64,000 bases of DNA from Saccharopolyspora dendranthemae (GTDB lineage: Bacteria; Actinomycetota; Actinomycetes; Mycobacteriales; Pseudonocardiaceae). Within the stretch, counting starts at the first letter, position 1. Each line of letters starts with the position of its first letter. The position numbers and the translations under genes are program-made. Below the pieces are notes generated by a model. It was not told the DNA's origin. It did not search any database and worked only from the letters and a program-made list of their open reading frames with translations. Positions 24,692-31,954 of this stretch are shown piece after piece. Where the stretch lies: NCBI RefSeq assembly GCF_007829955.1, contig NZ_VIWX01000001.1, positions 806,001 through 870,000 of the forward strand, read 5' to 3'.

Positions 24692-25522
24692 ATGGGATTC
24701 GAAGGCGGGGCCGCTGGAGTCGGGCCGGACACCAGCAAGGCCAGCATCGCCCGCGTCTACGACATGTTCCTGGGCGGCAAGGACAACTTCGCCGTCGACC
24801 GCGAGGTCTACGAGGCGATCCAGGCCGTCTCACCGCACGGCGACGACGTCGCGAAGTCGATCCGCCGCTGGCTGATCCGAGTCGTGCGGCACCTCGCGGG
24901 CTTCGAGGTCGGGATCGGTCAGTTCCTCGACATCGGTTCCGGCCTGCCGACCGTGGACAACACCCACGAGGTCGCGCAGCGCCACAACCCGGACGCGACC
25001 GTCGTCTACGTCGACAACGACGCGACAGTGGCCGCCTACGGCCGCGCGCTGATGGAGGAGAACGACCACACCCACTTCGCCACCTCCGACCTGCGGGACC
25101 CGGCGGCCCTGCTGGCGACTCCCCAGGTCGCGAAGCTCGACTTCTCCCAGCCGATGGTGCTGATCCAGTGCGCGACGCTGCACCACGTCGACGACGACGC
25201 GGACCCCGCCGCGTTCATGCGGCGCTACGCGGACGCGCTGCCTTCGGGCTCGTACCTGGCGATCTCGCACTGGTGGGATCCTCGCGAGGAACTGCCCGAA
25301 GGCCACCGGATGGCCCGGGAACTGGAGCAGCGCTGGCGCGAATCCTCGATGGCCACGGGTCGCTACCGCACCCGCGAGGAGATCACCGAGCTCTTCGGCG
25401 GGCTGGAGCTGGTCGAGCCGGGCCTGGTCGAGCTCAACGACTGGTGGCCGGACGGGCCCGGGATGCGCGAGCCCTCGCTGGTGGAGCGACTGATCCTCGG
25501 CGGCGTCGCCTACAAGCCCTGA
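24692..25522 (+). CDS. SAM-dependent methyltransferase, DUF574 / Methyltransf_19 family
   Basis: A 276-residue paralogue of the protein at 11345-12187: ARVYDMFLGGKDNFAVDR, motif I QFLDIGSGLPTVDN, VVYVDNDATV, a SHWWDPREELP block and a late ELNDWWPDGP. ATG 24692 begins the conserved part. Unlike the first copy it has no adjacent XRE/DUF397 partner. It ends 13 bases inside the convergent blaI gene. Substrate unknown. Confidence 0.87.
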   Translation: MGFEGGAAGVGPDTSKASIARVYDMFLGGKDNFAVDREVYEAIQAVSPHGDDVAKSIRRWLIRVVRHLAGFEVGIGQFLDIGSGLPTVDNTHEVAQRHNPDATVVYVDNDATVAAYGRALMEENDHTHFATSDLRDPAALLATPQVAKLDFSQPMVLIQCATLHHVDDDADPAAFMRRYADALPSGSYLAISHWWDPREELPEGHRMARELEQRWRESSMATGRYRTREEITELFGGLELVEPGLVELNDWWPDGPGMREPSLVERLILGGVAYKP

Positions 25523-25881
25523 TCAGCCCGCAGCCGCTCCACGAGAGCCGCCTGGAGCGCCTCCGCCTGCTCGTCGCTGATCGAGGCGGCGAAGTGCGCG
25601 AGGACCGCGTCCGGGCTGCCCGAGCCCGCGAGCACCTGGTGCAAGGTCCGCGCGGCCGCTTCTTCTCGGGTGCGCCGCGCCTCGTACCGGTAGGCGCGGC
25701 CGTCCATCTCCCGCTCGACCCAGCCCTTCCGGTGGAGGTTGTCGAGCACCGTCAGCACGGTCGTGTAAGCAAGCGAACGACCGGTGTCGAGCCGTTCCAA
25801 GACCTCTCGCACCTTGATCGGCTCAGACGATTCCCACAACACCCGCATCACCGCGGCTTCGAGCTCACCCAGACAACGCAT
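25510..25881 (-). CDS. BlaI/MecI/CopY-family transcriptional repressor
   Basis: A 123-residue penicillinase-repressor-type regulator: LGELEAAVMRVLWESSEPIK winged helix at the start, then SLAYTTVLTVLDNLHRKGWV as recognition helix and wing, and a carboxy-terminal dimerisation helix. Members are usually inactivated by cleavage by a BlaR1/MecR1 (M56) sensor protease, normally encoded next door. None is adjacent here, so this is an orphan or the sensor lies elsewhere. It ends overlapping the methyltransferase gene by 13 bases. A candidate operator lies about 145 bp upstream. Confidence 0.88.
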   Translation of the reverse strand: MRCLGELEAAVMRVLWESSEPIKVREVLERLDTGRSLAYTTVLTVLDNLHRKGWVEREMDGRAYRYEARRTREEAAARTLHQVLAGSGSPDAVLAHFAASISDEQAEALQAALVERLRADQGL

Positions 25882-26026
25882 CGGCCATCCTCCCCGGCCA
25901 CATCGTACGTCTGGAAGCGCACGTCGCGCGCGCTATGTGAACGGCGTTCGGGTTTTCCTGACGATCGCGATCCATTTTGGACCGACCGCGAATCGCAACC
26001 CCGTTGACCCACAAGCAGATTCACAT

Positions 26027-26045
26027 CTACTATGATCATTAGTAG
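26027..26045. promoter_or_regulatory. Candidate BlaI operator
   Basis: CTACTA-TGATCAT-TAGTAG, a 19-bp dyad with 6-bp perfect arms. BlaI/MecI operators share a TACTA/TAGTA-type dyad (TACA-TGTA core in the best-known cases), and blaI is the nearest gene, so autoregulation is a reasonable reading. Confidence 0.45.
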
Positions 26046-26118
26046 CGGCGCCCCCAATCCCCCGACGCCGCTACCACGCGAGGCAACCGGTACTCCCCCT
26101 TACCGGACCTCGCCCAAT

Positions 26119-26156
26119 GCTGGGCGGGTCCCATTCCCCCAGGGATCCCGCCCAGC
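26119..26156. other. Strong hairpin GCTGGGCGGG / CCCGCCCAGC
   Basis: Perfect 10-bp arms (26119-26128 and 26147-26156) around an 18-nt loop in the gene-free stretch. Could be a terminator or a structured RNA element; neither a U-tract nor a neighbouring gene end decides. Confidence 0.45.
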
Positions 26157-26578
26157 CCCTCCGGAACAACGCGTTCAAACGGAATTCCCAATTCCACTTC
26201 GCGCGATTCGGGAATTTCGCGGACAACACCCGATCGACCTTCCCCCACGGACTTTCACTTCCGCAACGCGGAGCTCGCGACTTCGGCCGGCGGAAAGCCG
26301 TTCCCGGTGGACCCCGAAACCGCGATCCGTTCGTCCCACCAGCGCAATTGCGACTTCCCCCGAGGAACGAGGTTACCCGCGCGTGATTGGCGCGTTTTCG
26401 GATCGTGTTCGACGGTGTGAATTCGATCCTATTTCGCGCCCGCGGGCTCTGCGATGCTAGCTCGCCGTTCCCCGGACGACAGCCGATCCAGTGCACCGCA
26501 GAAGAATTCGGATGGCTCCATGACACCCACCACACCGCAATCACGGATCGTCGGCGCCGCGCACCTGCGGGGCGACCG

Positions 26579-26932
26579 ATGACCGCGCAGGGCGACCTCG
26601 GCGAAGTGGAGCAGCTGCTGCGCACCTTCGAAGCGGCGCTGGCCGAGACGGACCTGCTCGGCAGGCACGCCGATCCCGACGAGGAGTCCGCGGAGCTGCG
26701 CGCACTGCGCCACCGGGTGGTGCAGCAGGTGCAGGCGATGCCCGCGGCCGAGCTGCCGCGCGAGCAGTGCCGCAACTGCGACGGTCAGCGGGAGGTCTCG
26801 GCGATGCACGTGCGGCGGGACGAGGAGACCTCCCCGCCGGAGGTCACCACCACGCAGCGGCTGTGCCCCAACTGCTGGGGAACCGGGCTCTCGCTCCGGC
26901 ACACCGACCAGCCGCCGGACCTGCACGAGTAG
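26579..26932 (+). CDS. Small protein with CxxC...CxxC zinc-ribbon
   Basis: A 117-residue protein. The amino half is an acidic helical segment (LGEVEQLLRTFEAALAETDL, residues 6-25); the carboxy half has two Cys pairs, CRNC and CPNC, about 35 residues apart with TTQRLCPNCWGTG, reminiscent of DnaJ-type or rubredoxin-like zinc knuckles. ATG 26579 is the start that fits the codon bias. A 20-codon open frame (26520-26582) ends in an ATGA overlap with it. Function unknown. Confidence 0.65.
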   Translation: MTAQGDLGEVEQLLRTFEAALAETDLLGRHADPDEESAELRALRHRVVQQVQAMPAAELPREQCRNCDGQREVSAMHVRRDEETSPPEVTTTQRLCPNCWGTGLSLRHTDQPPDLHE

Positions 26933-27006
26933 GCACTGTTGATGCATTGCTTCGCGTGGCGGTGCGGGCTGAGTCCCACACCTGGATCAGCGGCTTCGCC
27001 GCAATC

Positions 27007-29955
27007 CTAAACGGCTCCTAGGTCGCTCACGCCCAGGAATCCTTCCCCTGAAACGGGTTTCGCGCTGATCAGCGCGATCTTGAGCCGGTCGGTGGTGACG
27101 GGTTCGAAGGTGATCCGGGTGACCGGCGCAGGCTCACCGCGCTGCTCGCGGACCGGAGCGAAGCGGGTGCCGTCCCAATAGCTCACCGTTAGCGAGGCGG
27201 GCACCGCGTGCGCCGGGTCGACGGTGAAGGTCAGCTCGACCGCCTCGACGCGCCGGGCCTCCGGCCAGCTGATCGACACCCACTCCCGCGCGTGCGCCGC
27301 GCTCACGGCGTGCAGCAGTCCGGTGGCCTCCTTGACGTAGTGGTTCGACCAGTGCGTGGCGGGATCGCCGTCGAGCATGTTCGCGGGCCCGGTCCCTGCC
27401 GAACCGGAGTAGCTCGCGTCCGCGACCGGTTCGGACGGTCGCGCGGGCTCGGACCTCGTGACGCGCACGTCGGATCCGGCGGGCGCGATGGCCAACGCCC
27501 TGCCGCCGAACGCCTTCCGGGTCGCCGAGCGGTAGTTGGCGGCGCTGTCCTGCTCGCCGCTGTCGGTTCCCAGCAGGCTGCCGCCCTCGACGGTGAAGGT
27601 CAGCTCGTCGTCGGCCGAGGGGACCACGACGCCCGCCGAATCCACGACCTCAGCGGTGACGAACGACAGCGCACCGATGTCCTCGCGGCTGAGCCGCACC
27701 TCGGCCGCCGGCCCCGCCGAGCGCAGCACGTCCCGGGCGACCTCGTTCCCGTCCTGCTTGGCCACGGCGACCAGCTCGCCCGGCTCGAACGGGACTTCCC
27801 AGGTCAGGTGCAGCTTCCCCGCGCTGCCGTTCGGGCTCGTGTAGCTGCCGGGGAACGGGCCTCCGGTGACGGTCTTGTCGTCGCCGGTCGGCTCGGTGGT
27901 CTCCAGGTACTCGCGGCCGTCGGTGGCGGTCTTGCGGTCGAAGCTGCGCTCCCCCAGCGAACGGCCGTTGAGCAGCAGCTCCACCGTCCGCGCTGTGCTG
28001 TGGACCCACACCACCACCGTCTCGCCGGGCTCGTGGTCGGTCCAGTTCATCGGCACCAGGTGCACCGTCGGCTCGCTGGTCCACTGGCTGCGGAACAGGT
28101 GGTACTGGTCCTTGGCGAACCCCGCGGTGTCCACCGCGCCGAAGAACGACGCCTTGACCGGGAAGACGTCCGAGTACGGCGTGGGTTCACCGATGTAGTC
28201 GATGCCCGACCACAGGAACTGACCCGCGAAGAACACCCGGTCCCGGTCCTTCTTCAGCCCGTACTCGCCGCTGTAGGTCCACGACGAGAGGTTGTTGTCG
28301 TAGGAGGACGTCCCGTGCTTGCCGGGCGTGTGGTTCTCGCCGGTGTTGAGCTGGTGCGGGCTGTCGTAGACGCCGCGCGTGGAGGTCTCCGACGACGACT
28401 CGGACTCGAAGAGGAACACCTGCGGGTACTTCGCGTGCAGCGCGTCGACCGAGGAGGCGTTGTTGTAGTTGAGCCCGACGCCGTCGAGCATCCGCAGGAT
28501 CTCGTCCTGCGGCGAGCCGTCGGCCGGGACCTCCCGGTGCTTGTCCGAGCCGATGACCACCGGGCGCGTCGGATCCAGCGCCCGCACCCGATCGACCAGG
28601 CGGCGTGCGATGGGGACGCCGGCCGGAAGCGTCGAATCGGGGATCTCGTTGCCGATCGACCACATGATCACGGCCGGCGAGTTCTTGGCCGCCTCGACCA
28701 TCTCGGTGAGGTCCGCATCGCTGTGCTCGTCGAAGAACCGGTGGTAGTCGTGGTCGGTCTTGCCGGTCCGCCAGCAGTCGAAAGCCTCCACCTGCAGCAG
28801 CACGCCCTCCCGCTCGGCCGCGCGCAGCAGCTGCGGCGACGGCGGGTTGTGCGAGGTGCGGACGGCGTTGACGCCCATGCTCCGCATGATCCGCAACTGC
28901 CGGACGATCGCGTCGTAGCTGGTGGCGGCACCGAGCGCGCCCAGGTCGTGGTGCAGATTGACGCCCTGCAGCTTCATCGGCTCACCGTTGAGCGAGAACC
29001 CGCGCGCGGGGTCGAAGGCGAACCAGCGGATGCCGAAGGGGGTTTCGGCGGTGTCGAGCACCTTCCCGCCTGCGGTCACCGAGACCTCGGCGGTGTGCAG
29101 TCGCGGGGAATCCAGCGACCAGGTCCGCGGATCGTCCACGCGGAGGTCGAGTCCGACGGTGCGCGGCTCGGGCGCGAGGTCGACGGGGGCGCTCGCGCGG
29201 GCGACCTCCTCCCCGCCAGGGTCGCGCAGGACGACGGTCAGTTCCGCCCGCGTCGCACCGGTTTCGGCGACGGCGGTGGCGGCGACTCGCACGATCGCGT
29301 GTCCGGGCAGGGTGTCGGCGAGACCCGGTGTGGTGACGGCGATGCCGTGCCGGACCACGTGCACCGCGTCGGTGATCACCAGGTGCACGTCGCGGTAGAT
29401 CCCGCTGCCGGAGTACCAGCGGCTGCTGGGGATCTCGTTGCGCGCCTTGACCAGCAGCTCGTTCTCCCCGCCGTCGGTGCGGGCCAGCGGGGTGAGGTCG
29501 ACCGCGAAGCCCGTGTAGCCGTAGGGATGCGCGGCGACGCGGTGACCGTTGAACAGGACTTCGGAGTCCATGTAGACGCCGTCGAACTCGACGGAGATCT
29601 TCTTGCCCGCGGTGTCCGGTGGCAGTGCGAAGGTCTTGCGGTACCAACCGAGCCCGCCGGGCAGGAACCCGGTGCCTCCCGTGGTGCGCTCGTCGTCCAC
29701 CGGGTCGAGCTCGATGCTCCAGTCGTGCGGCAGGTCCAAGGACCGCCAGGAGGGATCGTCCGGTGCGGGCGCGGGGGCGTCCTCACCCGTGGTGTTGAGC
29801 AGGCAGAACCGCCAGCCACCACCGAAGTCGGTGCTGCGCTGCGCACCCGGTACCGCGAACGCGCGCGGTGCGCCGCCGAGCACGGCGGGCGCGGTGGCCG
29901 CGGCAGCGGCGAGCGCGATCATCCGCCGCCGGGTGAGCACGAAGTCGCACACCAT
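27007..29955 (-). CDS. Tat-exported glycoside hydrolase family 2 protein
   Basis: A 982-residue secreted enzyme. It starts with a twin-arginine signal (LTRRRMIALAAAAATAPAVL, cleavage near AFA). Then come the GH2 sugar-binding domain (WYRKTFALPPDTAGK), an Ig-like domain, the TIM barrel with GVNLHHDLGALG, acid/base Glu in WSIGNEIPDS and nucleophile Glu in SETSTRGVYDSP, an Ig-like/DUF4982-type region and a carboxy-terminal discoidin-like domain (NMLDGDPATHWSN). This is a beta-galactosidase/beta-glucuronidase-type architecture acting on extracellular plant or microbial glycans. ATG 29955 has GAGGGG upstream. It stands alone, without a sugar transporter nearby. Confidence 0.93.
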   Translation of the reverse strand: MVCDFVLTRRRMIALAAAAATAPAVLGGAPRAFAVPGAQRSTDFGGGWRFCLLNTTGEDAPAPAPDDPSWRSLDLPHDWSIELDPVDDERTTGGTGFLPGGLGWYRKTFALPPDTAGKKISVEFDGVYMDSEVLFNGHRVAAHPYGYTGFAVDLTPLARTDGGENELLVKARNEIPSSRWYSGSGIYRDVHLVITDAVHVVRHGIAVTTPGLADTLPGHAIVRVAATAVAETGATRAELTVVLRDPGGEEVARASAPVDLAPEPRTVGLDLRVDDPRTWSLDSPRLHTAEVSVTAGGKVLDTAETPFGIRWFAFDPARGFSLNGEPMKLQGVNLHHDLGALGAATSYDAIVRQLRIMRSMGVNAVRTSHNPPSPQLLRAAEREGVLLQVEAFDCWRTGKTDHDYHRFFDEHSDADLTEMVEAAKNSPAVIMWSIGNEIPDSTLPAGVPIARRLVDRVRALDPTRPVVIGSDKHREVPADGSPQDEILRMLDGVGLNYNNASSVDALHAKYPQVFLFESESSSETSTRGVYDSPHQLNTGENHTPGKHGTSSYDNNLSSWTYSGEYGLKKDRDRVFFAGQFLWSGIDYIGEPTPYSDVFPVKASFFGAVDTAGFAKDQYHLFRSQWTSEPTVHLVPMNWTDHEPGETVVVWVHSTARTVELLLNGRSLGERSFDRKTATDGREYLETTEPTGDDKTVTGGPFPGSYTSPNGSAGKLHLTWEVPFEPGELVAVAKQDGNEVARDVLRSAGPAAEVRLSREDIGALSFVTAEVVDSAGVVVPSADDELTFTVEGGSLLGTDSGEQDSAANYRSATRKAFGGRALAIAPAGSDVRVTRSEPARPSEPVADASYSGSAGTGPANMLDGDPATHWSNHYVKEATGLLHAVSAAHAREWVSISWPEARRVEAVELTFTVDPAHAVPASLTVSYWDGTRFAPVREQRGEPAPVTRITFEPVTTDRLKIALISAKPVSGEGFLGVSDLGAV

Positions 29956-30105
29956 CGAACACCCCTCATGGTGATTCCACGCCCGGTTCAACACGACCGA
30001 ACAGGATGTTTCGCGACCGCCGAGATGATGTCAACGCGGCCGATCGGGTGCTCGGGGCCGAAAAATCGGTGGCGCGGCCCGGACTTCGGTGCCATCGTTC
30101 GACAC

Positions 30106-30840
30106 GTGGTTGTGGACCATTTCGGCGAGACCGTCGCGGCGGAGTACGACTCCGACGAGGCGGAGATGTTCGCCCCCGCGGTTCTCGGGCCCGCGGTGGA
30201 GTTCCTCGCCGGGCTCGCCGGTTCCGGTGCCGCGCTGGAGCTCGGCATCGGAACCGGACGAGTGGCGCTGCCGCTGCGCGAGCGCGGTGTGCCCGTGCAC
30301 GGCATCGACCTGTCCGAGGCGATGCTGTCTCGGCTGCGCGCGAAGCCGGGCGGCGAGCGGATCAGCGTCACCGCAGGAGATTTCGCCCGCACCGGGGTTC
30401 CCGGCGAGTTCGGGCTGGTGTACCTGGTGTTCAACACGATCAACAACCTCACCACGCAGGACGAGCAGGTCGACTGCTTCCGCAACGCCGCCCGGCACTT
30501 GGTTCCGGGCGGGCACTTCGCGATCGAGGTCGGCGTGCCGGACCTGCAGAAGCTGCCGTTCGGCGAATCCCACGTGCCGTTCGACTTCCGCGCCGACCAC
30601 GTCGGCGTCGACGAGTACGACGTGGCGCACCAAGGCCTGATCTCGCACCACTTCTGGAAGCGCGACGGCCGGTGGCACCTCGATTCGACGCCCTTCCGCT
30701 ACGTCTGGCCCGCCGAGCTCGACCTCATGGCCCGGATCGCGGGCATGCGCCTGGTGGAGCGCTGGGCGGACTGGGACCGCAGCCCGTTCACCAGCACCAG
30801 CACCAAGCACATCTCGGTGTGGCGCAAGTCCGCTGGGTGA
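30106..30840 (+). CDS. Class I SAM-dependent methyltransferase
   Basis: A 244-residue Rossmann-fold methyltransferase with motif I ALELGIGTGRVALPL, the acidic motif II GIDLSEAMLSRL, and post-I NTINNLTTQ. It resembles small-molecule methyltransferases; substrate unknown. The start is uncertain: GTG 30106 and GTG 30112 fit family length, and an ATG at 30025 would add 27 residues unlike the family. It follows the divergent GH2 gene with a 150-bp spacer. Confidence 0.82.
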   Translation: MVVDHFGETVAAEYDSDEAEMFAPAVLGPAVEFLAGLAGSGAALELGIGTGRVALPLRERGVPVHGIDLSEAMLSRLRAKPGGERISVTAGDFARTGVPGEFGLVYLVFNTINNLTTQDEQVDCFRNAARHLVPGGHFAIEVGVPDLQKLPFGESHVPFDFRADHVGVDEYDVAHQGLISHHFWKRDGRWHLDSTPFRYVWPAELDLMARIAGMRLVERWADWDRSPFTSTSTKHISVWRKSAG

Positions 30841-30924
30841 AAGTTCCCCCTCAAGGGTCGATCCGGTTCGATTGGTCCACAGTGGATGATCGACGTTCCG
30901 GGCCGGCTCTGGTAGGAAGCGCGC

Positions 30925-31521
30925 ATGCGCTTCTACGCCGAACGCCCGGTCCGCCTCGCCGGACAGCTGTTGTCCGATCTCGTCGCGATCACCTGGATCG
31001 CCGCGTTCTGCTGGCTGGCCGGTGAGGCGAAGTCGGCCGTGCTGCAGCTGCAGGCACCCGGACACCGCATGATCGAGGCAGGTGGCGGACTCCGCAGCAC
31101 CTTCGCCGACGCCGCCTCCACCGCCTCGGGTGTCCCGTTCGTCGGCGAGGACCTGGCCGGAGCGCTGGGTCGCGGCGGTTCGGCCGGGGACGTGCTCGTC
31201 GATGCGGGCGCGCGCCTGCTGGAGGCGATCGGGCTGGCCGCCACGAGCGTCGCGGTGGTCATCGTGGCGGCCTCGCTGATCCCGGTGCTCGCGTTGTGGT
31301 TACCGCGCCGGATCCGCTACGCGCGCGCCGCCGGGCAGGCCGTGGCGATGCGCGCGGAGGGCGCGGATCTGCTGGCGCTGCGCGCGCTGACCGAGCTGCC
31401 CCACCGACGGCTCCAGCGGATCGGCACCGAGCCGGCCGCGGCCTGGCGCGCGGGCGATCCCGAGGCCATCGAGCGGCTGGCCGGGATGCGGCTGGCCGCG
31501 CTGGGGTTGCGCGTCAGCTGA
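30925..31521 (+). CDS. Small membrane protein of unknown function
   Basis: A 198-residue protein with two predicted transmembrane segments, about residues 16-35 (LLSDLVAITWIAAFCWLAG) and 98-125 (AATSVAVVIVAASLIPVLAL). Between them lies an extracytoplasmic Gly/Ala-rich loop; the cytoplasmic tail has a basic stretch (RRIRYARAAGQ) and helices. No enzyme motif is visible. Its last 8 bases overlap the convergent arsR-type gene. Confidence 0.75.
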   Translation: MRFYAERPVRLAGQLLSDLVAITWIAAFCWLAGEAKSAVLQLQAPGHRMIEAGGGLRSTFADAASTASGVPFVGEDLAGALGRGGSAGDVLVDAGARLLEAIGLAATSVAVVIVAASLIPVLALWLPRRIRYARAAGQAVAMRAEGADLLALRALTELPHRRLQRIGTEPAAAWRAGDPEAIERLAGMRLAALGLRVS

Positions 31522-31867
31522 TCGCGCCGGAGCGGTCGACGAGCCCCAGGCGCAGGTGTTCGCTGTGGTAGACGGCCTCGTCGAGCAGCTGGGCGACGTG
31601 GTTGTCGTAGAGGCTGTAGACGATGCTGCGCCCCGAGCGGGCGCCCACGACCAGACCGAGGTTGCGCAGCAGCCGCAGCTGGTGGGACACGGCGGACTGC
31701 TCCATGCCGACCGCCTCGGCGAGCTCCGTGACCGGGCGCGACCCCTGTCGCAGCTCGGCGAGGATGAGCAGCCGGCTCGGGGTGGCCAGCGCCTGCAGCG
31801 TGTTCGCCACGTGCGCGGCCGACTCCGCGTCGAGCCTGGTCGCCTCCCGGTCCACTCCGTGTCCCAT
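31514..31867 (-). CDS. ArsR/SmtB-family metal-sensing repressor
   Basis: A 117-residue winged-helix repressor: VANTLQALATPSRLLILAEL, then VTELAEAVGMEQSAVSHQLR as recognition helix and GLVVGARSGRSIVYSLYDNH as wing. The late helix has Asp-x-His followed by HSEH (DNHVAQLLDEAVYHSEHL), the alpha-5 metal site of SmtB/CzrA/NmtR-type zinc, cobalt or nickel sensors; no CxC site on the recognition helix is seen. It is divergent from a P1B ATPase gene and should release that promoter when metal binds. Confidence 0.9.
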   Translation of the reverse strand: MGHGVDREATRLDAESAAHVANTLQALATPSRLLILAELRQGSRPVTELAEAVGMEQSAVSHQLRLLRNLGLVVGARSGRSIVYSLYDNHVAQLLDEAVYHSEHLRLGLVDRSGAIS

Positions 31868-31892
31868 GAGTCGCAGTCTAAACCGCAGTTTG

Positions 31893-31910
31893 CATGAAAA
31901 CCTCTTCATG
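31893..31910. promoter_or_regulatory. Candidate ArsR operator
   Basis: CATGAA-AACCTC-TTCATG, an 18-bp dyad with 6-bp perfect arms in the 87-bp spacer between the arsR-type gene and the divergent metal ATPase. SmtB/CzrA-type operators contain a similar TGAA...TTCA dyad. Confidence 0.6.
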
Positions 31911-31954
31911 TGATCCCCTGAGCGAGTCAGCTCGGCTCTGCGGAGGTTCCACCC

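Larger units (their letters stand above)
25882..26578. other. Non-coding, lower-GC stretch of about 700 bp
   Basis: No gene is supported here: open frames on both strands lack the third-position GC bias and ribosome sites seen elsewhere. Base composition falls to roughly 53-60% GC in places (for example 26161-26220). It contains a BlaI-type dyad (26027-26045) and a strong hairpin (26119-26156). It is probably the promoter region of blaI plus spacer of unknown role. Confidence 0.55.

Noticed and set aside
26032..26460. Open frames on both strands in the 26-kb gap
   Set aside because: Proline/serine/arginine-rich, no ribosome site, no domain, and wrong codon bias for this genome.
27208..30105. 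Very long open frame antisense to the GH2 gene, in frame with the methyltransferase after it
   Set aside because: It is a GC-rich antisense shadow: Arg/Gly/Val-rich low-complexity translation and no ribosome site. Only the part from about 30106 has methyltransferase motifs.
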